Positions 15,876 through 23,811 of a stretch of DNA of 64,000 nt are shown piece after piece. Position 1 is the stretch's first letter. Every line of letters begins with the position of its first letter. The notes beneath the pieces are model-generated. The model made no database searches and was not told the origin of the DNA. It saw only the letters and a program-made list of their open reading frames with translations. This stretch comes from Hymenobacter sediminicola (GTDB lineage Bacteria; Bacteroidota; Bacteroidia; Cytophagales; Hymenobacteraceae), in assembly GCF_014250515.1 (NCBI RefSeq), contig NZ_CP060202.1, positions 369,001-433,000 of the forward strand, read 5' to 3'. The translations under genes were made by a program, and so were the position numbers.

Positions 15876-16931
15876 ATGCTCTCCTTCGTTCTGCGCCGGC
15901 TCGGACATGGCCTGCTGATTCTGGCGGGCGTAGCTCTCACGGTATTCTTCCTATTTCAGGTGTTGCCCGGCGACCCGGTGGCCCTGCTGGCCGGCCAGCG
16001 TTCTGACGCGGCCACTCGCGCCGCCATTGCCGCCGACCTTGGACTCGACCAGCCCATGCCCGCGCAGCTGCTCGGCTACCTCAACGATGTGTCGCCGCTG
16101 GGCGTGCACCCGCGCGACTCGGCTGGTACTGCCAAATACGGCGGCTTCACGCTGCTCCCGCTCGGCGACAACGCTGTGGTGCTGAAAACGCCCTACCTGC
16201 GCCGCTCTTTCCAGAGCAACAAAGAAGTACTGACCATTCTGCTCGACCATTTTACGGGCACGCTATGGCTGGCACTGGCCGCCATGCTGCTGGCCGCCGT
16301 GCTCGGCATTACGTTCGGCATAGTGGCAGCCCTCAAGCCGCATTCCTGGCTCGATAGAGCGTTGATTACGACTTCAGTGCTCGGAATTTCGGTTCCTTCA
16401 TTTGTAGCGGGCATCCTGATTGCCATTACGTTTGGGTTCTACTGGAGCCACTGGACCGGCCTCAACCTGACCGGGCAGCTATTTGAGAATGATGCTTTCA
16501 CGGGCCGCCACTTGGTGCTGCGCAATCTGCTGCTGCCGGCCTTTGCGCTGGGTATCCGGCCGCTAGCCGTCATCACGCAGCTTACCCGTTCCTCTATGCT
16601 CGATGTGCTGGGCCAGGACTACATCCGCACGGCACGGGCCAAAGGACTTTCCAGCTACCAAACGGTAGTGGGCCACGCCCTGAAAAATGCGCTGAACCCT
16701 GTCGTAACCGCTGTATCGGGCTGGCTGGCTTCGCTGATGGCGGGGGCATTCTTCATTGAGTACATTTTCAACTGGAAGGGCTTGGGTACGGTTACGCTGC
16801 GGGCCGTCGAGAACCTCGATTTTCCGGTCGTGATGGGCGCTACCATATTCATTGCCGCACTGTTTGTGCTGGTCAATATTGCCGTAGACGTGCTCTATGC
16901 TGTCCTCGACCCGCGCGTCCGGCTTTCCTGA
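15876..16931 (+). CDS. ABC transporter permease, dipeptide/oligopeptide type (DppB-like)
   Basis: A 351-residue inner-membrane permease. It starts MLSFVLRRLGHGLLILAGVALTVFFLFQVLPGDP, the usual DppB/OppB beginning with the G-D-P after the first helix. The ATPase-contact (EAA-like) loop RTARAKGLSSYQTVVGHALKNALNPVVTAVSGW is intact. A DppB permease normally works with a DppC partner, two ATPases and a binding protein, but none of these is in the window. It overlaps no gene and is followed after six bases by aroK, so the two are likely co-transcribed. Confidence 0.88.
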   Translation: MLSFVLRRLGHGLLILAGVALTVFFLFQVLPGDPVALLAGQRSDAATRAAIAADLGLDQPMPAQLLGYLNDVSPLGVHPRDSAGTAKYGGFTLLPLGDNAVVLKTPYLRRSFQSNKEVLTILLDHFTGTLWLALAAMLLAAVLGITFGIVAALKPHSWLDRALITTSVLGISVPSFVAGILIAITFGFYWSHWTGLNLTGQLFENDAFTGRHLVLRNLLLPAFALGIRPLAVITQLTRSSMLDVLGQDYIRTARAKGLSSYQTVVGHALKNALNPVVTAVSGWLASLMAGAFFIEYIFNWKGLGTVTLRAVENLDFPVVMGATIFIAALFVLVNIAVDVLYAVLDPRVRLS

Positions 16932-16937
16932 TTGCAC

Positions 16938-17480
16938 ATGCGTCCTGTTCCTCCCTTTCACCAACTCCACCTGATTGGCATGCCTGGCGCCGGCAAAACC
17001 ACGCTGGGCCGGGCGCTGGCTGTGGCTTACGAAGTGCCGTTTCTGGACCTCGACGAAGAAATAACTCGTCGGGAAGGCCGAAGTGTAGTCGATATTTTTG
17101 CGGTAGAAGGCGAGGCGTATTTCCGGGAGCGGGAGGCTGCGGTACTGCGGGAAGTGTTGCAACAGCCGGGTAGCTTCGTGCTGGCCACGGGCGGCGGTAC
17201 ACCCTGTTTCCACCAAAACCTGGAAGCACTGCTGAAGAAGGGGCTGGTGCTGTATCTGGAGGTGCCGGTGCCCGAATTGGTACGGCGCATTCTGCACACG
17301 GACGCTACCCGACCATTGCTGGCAGCGGCCCCTACGGCCGAGGCGCTGAGTAGGCGCTTAGATGAAACCTTGCGGGCCCGAAAACAGTTTTACGCCCGTG
17401 CACCGTTGTGCTGCACAGCGCCATCCTGCACCTTAGAAGATGTGCGGCGCCTGCTCAGCGCTTATCAGACAACGGGCTGA
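16938..17480 (+). CDS. aroK: Shikimate kinase
   Basis: A 180-residue P-loop kinase that phosphorylates shikimate at the 3-hydroxyl in aromatic amino acid synthesis. It has the Walker A loop GMPGAGKTTLG, the shikimate-binding FLDLDEEITRREGRSV, FREREAAVL and ATGGGTP, and the lid Arg in TRPLL. The ATG at 16938 lies six bases after the permease stop and is preferred to a TTG at 16932. No other aromatic pathway gene is adjacent. Confidence 0.93.
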   Translation: MRPVPPFHQLHLIGMPGAGKTTLGRALAVAYEVPFLDLDEEITRREGRSVVDIFAVEGEAYFREREAAVLREVLQQPGSFVLATGGGTPCFHQNLEALLKKGLVLYLEVPVPELVRRILHTDATRPLLAAAPTAEALSRRLDETLRARKQFYARAPLCCTAPSCTLEDVRRLLSAYQTTG

Positions 17481-17516
17481 TTTCCTCTTTGCGCCACGGG
17501 TTTACGCAATGCTGCG

Positions 17517-17524
17517 TACTTTTG
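17517..17524 (+). promoter_or_regulatory. Promoter -7 box of the fatty acid hydroxylase gene (TACTTTTG)
   Basis: An exact TAnnTTTG match ending 25 bases before the ATG at 17550. Confidence 0.55.
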
Positions 17525-17549
17525 GCCCTTGAATCAGATACTTGCTTCC

Positions 17550-18227
17550 ATGAACCAGACTGCTTCCGCTGCTCCTCCCTCTGACACGAAACCCCGGCCA
17601 GCTGCTGCTGCGGGCCCGGTGAAACCGAAACATAAAGGTTCGGCCCAGCTGTTCGAGAATCCGACGCTGGAGCGGCTCACGCACACGCATATTGCCGCTC
17701 CGCTCAGCATCTTTTTCGCGGTGGCGGCCGTGAGCCTCTACTACAGCCTAAGCCGAGGACTACTAACCGGCTTGGCCGCTTTCGGGCTGTTTCTGGCCGG
17801 GTGGTTCCTCTTCACGCTGGTCGAGTACCTGATGCACCGCTACGTGTACCATATCAAGGCTGATACGCCGGGTAAGGCGAAGTTTCAGTATACCATGCAC
17901 GGTGTCCATCATGAGTATCCGAAGGACAAAACCCGCCTTGCCATGCCGCCTATCCTGACGGTATTCGTGGCGTCATTGCTGTTCTTTATCTTCTACTTCA
18001 CATTCGGTAATGCAGGCTTTGGTTTGCTGGCAGGTTTCGTGTTCGGGTATGCGCTGTACCTGTTCGTGCACTATGCCATTCACGTTTATTCACCGCCGAA
18101 GAACTTCCTAAAAGTGTGGTGGCACCACCACGCCCAGCACCACTACCGCCAAGACGAAATTGCTTTTGGTGTAAGCACCACACTCTGGGACCATATAGTA
18201 GGTACCATGCCAGATAAAAAGAGCTAA
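17550..18227 (+). CDS. Fatty acid hydroxylase / sterol desaturase family membrane protein
   Basis: A 225-residue di-iron membrane oxygenase. After a soluble Pro/Ala-rich head of about 45 residues come membrane helices interrupted by histidine boxes: HRYVYH, HGVHHEYP, HYAIH and HHHAQHH. The box set resembles fatty acid 2-hydroxylases (FA2H/Scs7-like), so the likely product is 2-hydroxy fatty acids for sphingolipids or other envelope lipids, which Hymenobacter-type bacteria make; that substrate is inference. The cytochrome b5 domain of the eukaryotic enzyme is absent. A strong terminator follows at 18251. Confidence 0.88.
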   Translation: MNQTASAAPPSDTKPRPAAAAGPVKPKHKGSAQLFENPTLERLTHTHIAAPLSIFFAVAAVSLYYSLSRGLLTGLAAFGLFLAGWFLFTLVEYLMHRYVYHIKADTPGKAKFQYTMHGVHHEYPKDKTRLAMPPILTVFVASLLFFIFYFTFGNAGFGLLAGFVFGYALYLFVHYAIHVYSPPKNFLKVWWHHHAQHHYRQDEIAFGVSTTLWDHIVGTMPDKKS

Positions 18228-18250
18228 GTACCTAGAACCTCCAAATGCAC

Positions 18251-18282
18251 AAAACGCCTGCCGTCTTCACGGCAGGCGTTTT
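18251..18282 (+). terminator. Terminator of the fatty acid hydroxylase gene
   Basis: The stem ACGCCTGCCG / CGGCAGGCGT with a six-base loop, preceded by AAA and followed by TTTTGTGTTTT. Confidence 0.85.
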
Positions 18283-18319
18283 GTGTTTTATGACTGGTAT
18301 ACCGGCTATAGCCTACTCA

Positions 18320-18603
18320 ATGGCCGGTGATGTAGTGGTAAAAGACGCCTTCGTCCTCAACAGGACTGGTGTGCTCCTTGGCAACTACGGCTTGGATATG
18401 CAGCGTGATGCAGTCATAACTGGCTACTCGTCGACGGATTTTGTAGTTACTAACAGAACCGGGAACTGCGGCAGTTAGTGAAGAGCAATGCCAGTACTGT
18501 CATTTTCACAGTTGGCTCGTCTACCAGTTATATGCCGGCCTTGCTGCAACAACCTGCCAGCACTATGGCCCGCAACGAAGAGGTATTTTCTGTGCTATTG
18601 TAG
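18320..18603 (+). pseudogene. Decayed fragment of a T9SS-type surface protein
   Basis: Two reading frames join into one recognisable sequence. Frame one (18320 to about 18465) gives VLLGNYGLDMQRDAVITGYSS, then TDFVVTNRTG. After a frameshift, frame two (18466-18603) gives LRQLVKSNASTVIFTVGSST, then SYMPALLQQP and a stop at 18601-18603. This N-T-G ... L-V ... V-G ... Y-P-x-L pattern is typical of the beta-rich repeats just before the C-terminal sorting region of large Cytophagales surface proteins. No intact start, signal peptide or sorting domain remains, so it is a remnant. Confidence 0.6.
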
Positions 18604-18777
18604 CTAGCGCCGTATGCGGCTTATCACGAGCCAGAGCAGCAGCACTACCAGAAACACACCAATAATGCCCGTCCAAGCACCGGCTTTGAAGATAGTACCA
18701 ATGGCGTCGCAGCTGCTTAGAGAAAAGGTGAGCAGCACCAGCAGGGCCAAAAAGAGAGGAAATCGAGTGCGCAACAT
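18604..18777 (-). CDS. Small one-helix lipoprotein (57 residues)
   Basis: A short gene: MLRTRFPLFLALLVLLTFSL, a lipobox LSSC (Cys23), DAIGTIFKAGAWTGIIG, then a membrane helix (VFLVVLLLWLVIS) and a basic RIRR end. Proteins with the same plan, a lipidated Cys, an AIG-x2-FKAG-x2-TGIIG stretch and one helix, are widespread in Bacteroidota. They are sometimes mislabelled as phosphatidate cytidylyltransferase; they have no such domain. The function is unknown. The stop codon touches the end of the pseudogene on the other strand. Confidence 0.75.
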   Translation of the reverse strand: MLRTRFPLFLALLVLLTFSLSSCDAIGTIFKAGAWTGIIGVFLVVLLLWLVISRIRR

Positions 18778-19105
18778 GGCAGGGAGAGGAGAAGTGAGGT
18801 AAAAGGCGGCCGCAACAACTGGCAGCGCTATACAGGCATACTACGCTATTCTCAAAAAGGTTAGCACAGCCCTAGCCAAGCTTGAAAAGGAGGCGGCAAA
18901 ATGCTGGAAGCGGAATGCCGGATTGGCGGCTCAAGCCTAATGATTCACCCACTGCCAAGTAGTGACACGATGCTCCAAGTGGTTCGGTCTGCCATTTCCG
19001 GGCGTTAGTCGAGTCCATAGCGGGCAGCAGGTAAGCCTGAGCTAACTAGCTACCGCGCAGAAGAAAGCTCCTGTCGCCACCACGCCTGTCATATCCCGAT
19101 TCGCT
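18778..19105. other. Intergenic stretch without a recognised feature
   Basis: About 330 bases between two divergent small genes. I see no convincing reading frame, hairpin or TAnnTTTG box on either strand. It may hold decayed sequence belonging with the neighbouring pseudogene. Confidence 0.4.
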
Positions 19106-19564
19106 ATGAAAACCATTGCCGAAGGCGCGCTGCTGTACGAAAACAGCCTCGGCCGTATTACGCACGAGCCGTTGGGCTACCTGCGCCTGCATTGGCAGGA
19201 AGGCTTGCGCGGCTCCGAGTCAGTCCGGGCGCTGTTTGCCCAATTGCTACGGGCGCAACTACGTACCGGCTGCCGCCACCTGCTGATTGATGAGCGGCTG
19301 GCAGCGCCTTTTCAGGAAGCTGATAAGGTATGGCTGGCGGGGTATTGGCTGCCAGAATGGGTACAGCAGGTGGGCTGCCATCATGCGGCTCATCTGGCGG
19401 CCACCGACGTATTTGCCCGGTTGTCCAGCGTCGGGATACTGGCAAAGGCTCGTAGCATGGCGCTCAGCCAGCGCTCCTTCACTACCGAAACGGAAGCGCT
19501 ACAATGGCTCCTGAGCCAGCCGGTATCTGCCGTATCAGGGCCCAAAAACGCCTTAATGCGGTAG
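19106..19564 (+). CDS. STAS/SpoIIAA-like hypothetical protein
   Basis: A 152-residue cytoplasmic protein: YENSLGRITHEPLGYLRLHW, RALFAQLLRAQLRTGCRHLLIDERLAAPF, then an ADKVWLAGYWLPEWVQQVG helix. The alternation of strands and helices and the mid-protein C-R-H-L-L-I-D resemble the STAS or SpoIIAA-like fold proteins that are abundant in Hymenobacter. No phosphorylatable Ser motif is clear. The 3' end overlaps the convergent DUF6691 gene by 12 bases. Confidence 0.55.
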   Translation: MKTIAEGALLYENSLGRITHEPLGYLRLHWQEGLRGSESVRALFAQLLRAQLRTGCRHLLIDERLAAPFQEADKVWLAGYWLPEWVQQVGCHHAAHLAATDVFARLSSVGILAKARSMALSQRSFTTETEALQWLLSQPVSAVSGPKNALMR

Positions 19565-19963
19565 TTTTTCGCGCAGCGCGCTATAAGTCCAGGTCCCCGC
19601 CAAAGCCGACACAATTAGAATGGCAGCAGCGGCCGTGCCGCTGCCTAACTGCGCAAACAAGGGGCCAGGGCACGCCCCGGTGATGGCCCAGCCCACTCCG
19701 AAGATGATGCCGCCCAGCCAGGTGCCGTGCGTGTACTGCTTATCGGCAATCCGGATTTCTTCGCCACTCAGGCTCCGTAGCCGGTAGTGCTTGATAAGCT
19801 GGATGGATAGGAGCCCTACCACAATGGCTGAGCCGATGATGCCATACATGTGAAACGACTGAAAACGGAACATCTCCTGAATCCGGAACCAGCTAATGAC
19901 CTCACTCTTGGTCAGGATGATGCCGAACAACGTGCCCAACACCAGATACTTGATGTATTTCAT
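19553..19963 (-). CDS. YeeE/YedE-type sulfur transporter half (DUF6691)
   Basis: A 136-residue membrane protein with four helices and the motif ITGACPGPLFAQLGSG. This Cys in a G-A-C-P-G context is the second of the conserved cysteines of TsuA/YeeE thiosulfate transporters. In Bacteroidota the transporter is split into two small proteins, and the partner is the next gene upstream, 15 bases away. The ATG at 19963 is chosen (MKYIKYLVLG); 19975 is possible. Confidence 0.85.
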   Translation of the reverse strand: MKYIKYLVLGTLFGIILTKSEVISWFRIQEMFRFQSFHMYGIIGSAIVVGLLSIQLIKHYRLRSLSGEEIRIADKQYTHGTWLGGIIFGVGWAITGACPGPLFAQLGSGTAAAAILIVSALAGTWTYSALREKLPH

Positions 19964-19978
19964 CTGTAGAAGCAACAG

Positions 19979-20539
19979 TTAGAACAGCAGCGGATAGATT
20001 ACCCACGTCATGAACAGGCCACCCACAAAAAAGCCGATGACGGCCACCAGGGACACCCATTGCAGATTAGAGAGACCTGAAATAGCATGGCCTGAGGTGC
20101 AGCCGCCAGCATACCGTGTACCGAAGCCCACCAGAAACCCGCCGAGCACTATAAATACCCAGCCTTTCCAGTTGCTCAGGTTTTCAAGTGCAAACAGCTC
20201 TTTGGGCAGCAGGCCGGAGAAGTCAGTGAGGCCCATTTGCGCCTGCAGGTCCTGTACCGTCTCAGCAGAAATGGCCGCGGTATCTGGGTGGCCCAGTACT
20301 CGGTAGCCAATAAACCCGCCGATGGTAATGCCCAGCACGAAGAACAGGTTCCAGATTTCAGCCCGCCAGTTATAGGTCAGGAAGGGGATGCCAGCGGGCA
20401 CACAGGCAGCGCATATATGCCGAAGCGCGCTACTGATGCCCAGTACTTTGTTGCCGAGTAGCAGCAACGCGGGAACTGTCAGCCCAATTAAAGGACCGGC
20501 TACATACCAGGGCCAGGGTTGGCGAAGAAAGTCAAGCAT
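19979..20539 (-). CDS. YeeE/YedE-type sulfur transporter half
   Basis: A 186-residue membrane protein with the signature [20 protein letters not shown]. The Cys in the G-G-C-T-S-G-H motif is one of those that pass thiosulfate through the pore in Tsu[11 protein letters not shown] adds two further cysteines. Together with the downstream half it should form a complete inner-membrane carrier for thiosulfate or other sulfane sulfur. It lies between a rhodanese gene and the other half, all on the minus strand. Confidence 0.87.
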   Translation of the reverse strand: MLDFLRQPWPWYVAGPLIGLTVPALLLLGNKVLGISSALRHICAACVPAGIPFLTYNWRAEIWNLFFVLGITIGGFIGYRVLGHPDTAAISAETVQDLQAQMGLTDFSGLLPKELFALENLSNWKGWVFIVLGGFLVGFGTRYAGGCTSGHAISGLSNLQWVSLVAVIGFFVGGLFMTWVIYPLLF

Positions 20540-20617
20540 GAATAAAAATGGTAGAAGCAGGAAGACACAGGCCCCAAACTGCCAGGACTAACGAAGCCCT
20601 GGCAGCCTGGCCTATCA

Positions 20618-20956
20618 CTAGCGTGCCAGCTGACTAGGCCAATCCAGCAAGCCGCCGGCCAGATTGAATACCTGCTCGAAGCCAACTGTACCCAGTTGTT
20701 TGGCCGCCGTAGCCGAGCGGGCACCGCTGCGGCAATACACATACACGGCGCGCGTGTTGTCGAGGGCCGCTATCCGCTTGGCGAAATCGGTGTGTGTGAT
20801 ATCAATATTGCGGGCACTAGGCAAGTGGCCGGCCGCAAATTCATCGGGGCGGCGCACGTCAATGAGCAGAGCACCGGGCAGGCGCATGCCGGCCGCAAAC
20901 TGAGTAGGGGTGAGGTTTTGGTAGGCGTGTGAAGCAGTTTCGAAGATGCTAAGCAT
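20618..20956 (-). CDS. Rhodanese-like sulfurtransferase
   Basis: A 112-residue single rhodanese domain with LLIDVRRPDEFAAGHLPSARNIDI and the active-site loop YCRSGARS, whose Cys carries the persulfide. It is probably cytoplasmic, as there is no signal peptide. It sits between the thiosulfate transporter halves and the MBL-rhodanese fusion, where it could take over imported sulfur and hand it on. Confidence 0.9.
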   Translation of the reverse strand: MLSIFETASHAYQNLTPTQFAAGMRLPGALLIDVRRPDEFAAGHLPSARNIDITHTDFAKRIAALDNTRAVYVYCRSGARSATAAKQLGTVGFEQVFNLAGGLLDWPSQLAR

Positions 20957-21023
20957 GGTACAAGGAAAAAGATGAAGAAACAGAAATACGGCTTGCCACC
21001 AAAACGGCGGTAAGTCAGAAAAT

Positions 21024-22379
21024 TTAATGAGTAATGGCCGCCAGTTGAAAGGATTTCACCGCCTCCCCCAGGTCGAAGACCGGTGTGCCTGCCAGCGCCG
21101 CTGCCAGAATGCTGCTGCCGGCCGCCGAACGATAGCCACCCGCGCAATGCACCACTACCGGCCGGCCACCAGGAACCTCCTGCGCCCGCTCACGCAGCTC
21201 AGGTAGCGGAATAGATAAAGCTCCGTCGAACAAAGGAGCAGTGGCTGCCTCTGATACGTTGCGGATGTCTACAATGGTGTAGTTATCCAAGTGGGCGCGG
21301 AAGTTTTCCACATTCAGGGCAGGCAGCTTTTGTGTCCACGAGGGTGAGCCTGCCAGCGTGCCCTTGATATGCGTTTCATACCCGATTTTGGCGGTCTTTT
21401 GCAGAACGTCTGCCAAGGCAGCTTCATCCTCAGCCACCAGATAGAATGGCTCCTCTGGTCCCACGATAGAGCCCAGCCAAGTTTCAAATTTGCCACCCTG
21501 CTGAATGTTCAGCGCACCTGGTATGTGGCCCTGCTTAAACGTGGCCTCAGGACGGGTATCCACCACCAACACGCCCACTTCCAGAGAAGTGCCAACGGCC
21601 AGCCGCGGCACCTGCTGCACGCTCGGTGCGTAGGATAACGCACCCGCTTTATTCAGGGCCACATCGTACCCAAAGTATTTCGGGATGAACGGCTGGTCGG
21701 CTAGCAGTTCCTGTATAAAGTCTGCCTCGCTTAGTGGGCGCAGGGCATAATTGTCGCGCATCTCGGCGCCTATTGTACTGCTCTTTGCTCCGCTTAGGGC
21801 TTTGCCGCAGAGGCTGCCCGCGCCGTGTGCCGGATACACTGCCACGTCATCGGCAAGCGTCATGAGCTTGTCGCGGAGGGAGTGATACAGTTGCCGGGCT
21901 AGCTCCTCACGTTTGGCCGTGAGGTTGCCAGCCGTCTCGCGCAGGTCGGGCCGCCCCACGTCGCCGATGAACAGCGTATCGCCGGTAAACACGGCTACAT
22001 CGTGGCCTTCACGGCTCAGCACAATGCTAATCGAGTCGGGTGAGTGGCCGGGCGTATTGAGGGCCCGGAAGGTGAGCTTGCCGATCGTAAACGAGCCGCC
22101 GTCATCAAACGCCTCATGCGTATAATCGGCCCCCAGCAGCTTGCTCACCCGGACAACTGCCCCGGTTGCCTGCGCAATTTCCAGGTGCGAGGATACAAAG
22201 TCAGCGTGAGGGTGCGTCTCAATAACCGCCACAATGGTAGCGGCATGGTCCCGGGCAAAGTCATAATAAGGCTGCGGGTTGCGGGCCGGGTCGATGAGTA
22301 CAATCTGGCGGGTGCACTCGCTCAGGACAGCGTAGGAGAAATGAGCCAGACCTTTGTCTTCAAACTGTTCGATTTTCAT
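21024..22379 (-). CDS. MBL-fold persulfide dioxygenase-like protein with two rhodanese domains
   Basis: A 451-residue fusion. Residues 1-240 are a metallo-beta-lactamase domain with ETHPHADFVSSH (metal ligands HxHxD), NTPGHSPDSISI and FTGDTLFIGDVGRPDLRE, the form found in ETHE1/CstB-like persulfide dioxygenases. The first rhodanese domain (about 265-355) lacks its active-site Cys. The second (about 370-451) has it in VVHCAGGYRS. The likely role is oxidation of glutathione- or other low-molecular-weight persulfides with sulfur transfer. The ATG at 22379 (MKIEQF) is chosen over an upstream frame that overlaps tauE. Confidence 0.88.
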   Translation of the reverse strand: MKIEQFEDKGLAHFSYAVLSECTRQIVLIDPARNPQPYYDFARDHAATIVAVIETHPHADFVSSHLEIAQATGAVVRVSKLLGADYTHEAFDDGGSFTIGKLTFRALNTPGHSPDSISIVLSREGHDVAVFTGDTLFIGDVGRPDLRETAGNLTAKREELARQLYHSLRDKLMTLADDVAVYPAHGAGSLCGKALSGAKSSTIGAEMRDNYALRPLSEADFIQELLADQPFIPKYFGYDVALNKAGALSYAPSVQQVPRLAVGTSLEVGVLVVDTRPEATFKQGHIPGALNIQQGGKFETWLGSIVGPEEPFYLVAEDEAALADVLQKTAKIGYETHIKGTLAGSPSWTQKLPALNVENFRAHLDNYTIVDIRNVSEAATAPLFDGALSIPLPELRERAQEVPGGRPVVVHCAGGYRSAAGSSILAAALAGTPVFDLGEAVKSFQLAAITH

Positions 22380-22452
22380 ACAGGGAGCCGAATGGAAGGT
22401 GGGTAGTAACAGACCGAAAGCAAGGGGAGAAACACGGGGAGCAGTGTCGGCG

Positions 22453-23262
22453 TCAGTGGCTGAAAACCAACTCGCGCAGCAGAATGAAAGAGCCCATGGC
22501 CAGCGTGAACCAGCCAAAAGCAGGTTTCAGCCGGGCACCAGGAATGAACCGCGCCAAGTAAGTGCCCAGCACAATGCCAGCCAGCGCAAAAGCCAGAAAC
22601 CCGAGCAGGAAGCCCCACGCAATGGGCGTACCGGCACTCAGGTCGCCGACGAAGCCAATCAGGGAGTTCAGTGCAATAATGGCCAGCGAAGTGCCTACGG
22701 CCAGTTTCATGGGTAAGCGGGCTCCCAGCACCAGAGCCGGGATAATAAGAAAGCCACCACCTGCACCCACGAAACCAGTGAGCGTGCCAACCAGCACACC
22801 GATGCCCAGAATTAGCGGGTAGTTGAAGGGCTGGTCCCGCTCCGTTTCAGGTACATCTTCAGTTTGTTTGTTCCGAATCATGGCGGTAGCGGCCACCACC
22901 ATAAGCACCGCAAATGCCACCAATACAAGCAGGTCCTTGGTGAACAGGAAGCCGCCGATGATAAACAGCTCGTGCGGGATGGCCGGTAGCAGCGCCGTAC
23001 GAACCAGAAAAACGGCTGCCAGCGAAGGAATCAGAAAAACAACTGCCGTACGCAGAGAAACCAGCCCTTTGCGCAAGTACCCCGAAGCGCCCACCACCGA
23101 GGTAGAGCCCACCACAAAGAGCGAGTAAGCCGTGCTAAGTACCGGACTGACCCCCATCAGATACACCAGCACCGGCACCGTAAGAATAGAGCCGCCCCCA
23201 CCCAGAATGCCCAGTGCAAGACCGATGAAAATGGCGGCGAAGTAGCCGGCGTATGAAAGCAT
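22453..23262 (-). CDS. TauE/SafE-family sulfite or sulfur-oxyanion exporter
   Basis: A 269-residue protein with about eight membrane helices. Both half-repeats of the family are seen: LALGILGGGGSILTVPVLVYL near residue 15 and LVGTLTGFVGAGGGFLIIPALV near 155. The G-G-G-G and G-A-G-G-G loops are typical. It probably exports sulfite made by the persulfide dioxygenase encoded next. An operator-like palindrome (23289-23304) lies 27 bases before the ATG. Confidence 0.88.
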   Translation of the reverse strand: MLSYAGYFAAIFIGLALGILGGGGSILTVPVLVYLMGVSPVLSTAYSLFVVGSTSVVGASGYLRKGLVSLRTAVVFLIPSLAAVFLVRTALLPAIPHELFIIGGFLFTKDLLVLVAFAVLMVVAATAMIRNKQTEDVPETERDQPFNYPLILGIGVLVGTLTGFVGAGGGFLIIPALVLGARLPMKLAVGTSLAIIALNSLIGFVGDLSAGTPIAWGFLLGFLAFALAGIVLGTYLARFIPGARLKPAFGWFTLAMGSFILLRELVFSH

Positions 23263-23288
23263 GGATAAATAGTTGAACGTATGTAATT

Positions 23289-23304
23289 ATGAATGACTGT
23301 TCAT
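23289..23304. promoter_or_regulatory. Operator-like palindrome before tauE
   Basis: ATGAATGACTGTTCAT followed by GTGT. It agrees with the near-perfect palindrome in the arsR promoter (ATGAACATTTGTTCAT, also followed by GTGT) at 12 of 16 positions. It is probably the second site of the ArsR repressor encoded next to it, controlling the sulfur operon. Confidence 0.6.
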
Positions 23305-23331
23305 GTGTTGGGGCAAAAAAAAGGGCCGACG

Positions 23332-23649
23332 CTACAAAAAAGTGCAGGCCGCCAGACACTGAATCACGTCAACCACTTCGCGCATTTTCAGCGAGTAGAA
23401 CACATTTTTTCCTTCGCGGTGGCTATTGAGAATCCCCTTGAGCTTCATGCCCGAAAGATGGTGCGACGCCAGACTCTGCTCTACCCGCAGCCGCTCACTG
23501 ATATCGTTGACGGACATGCTTTCCTGTGCCGCTAGTAGCTGCACAATAGCAATGCGCGTAGGATGGGCCGTCGTCTTCAGGATGAAGGCCACTTTTTCCA
23601 TCTTTTCGATGGAGAGGTTCATGTCGACGGTAGCAGAAGTTGTGCTCAT
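23332..23649 (-). CDS. ArsR-family repressor, possible persulfide sensor
   Basis: A 105-residue winged-helix protein (LKTTAHPTRIAIVQLLAAQE, then VEQSLASHHLSGMKLKGILNSHREGKNVFYSL). No metal-site cysteines are in the recognition helix. The only two cysteines, Cys98 and Cys102, lie at the C-terminal end (QCLAAC). Two cysteines able to form a disulfide or polysulfide link are used by persulfide-sensing ArsR proteins such as SqrR/BigR, though their positions differ from those here. Placement beside sulfur genes supports such a role. It likely represses itself and the tauE operon. Confidence 0.8.
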   Translation of the reverse strand: MSTTSATVDMNLSIEKMEKVAFILKTTAHPTRIAIVQLLAAQESMSVNDISERLRVEQSLASHHLSGMKLKGILNSHREGKNVFYSLKMREVVDVIQCLAACTFL

Positions 23650-23661
23650 AATCTGCTGCAA

Positions 23662-23697
23662 ATATATGAACATTTGTTCATGTGTGCAAGTGTTGGT
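23662..23697 (-). promoter_or_regulatory. arsR promoter with operator between -33 and -7
   Basis: On the minus strand a TTG element is followed after 20 bases by TATATTTG, 9 bases before the ATG at 23649. The palindrome ATGAACA-TT-TGTTCAT (23666-23681) fills the space between them, overlapping the -7 box. Bound repressor would block RNA polymerase, so autorepression is expected. Confidence 0.7.
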
Positions 23698-23811
23698 GCT
23701 GCCAAGTCGGAGTGCTGGCCGAATCAGGGGTGCAGTAGAGTCGGTAGGAGGGGGGCTGGCAATACTTGCTACTGGCTGCGTGGCGGGTGGAGTCAGAACT
23801 CCCGCCGTTTC

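Noticed and set aside
18245..18478. A 77-codon gene starting at 18245
   Set aside because: Its first part is the terminator hairpin of the fatty acid hydroxylase gene; only the later part is meaningful and belongs to the frameshifted surface-protein remnant.
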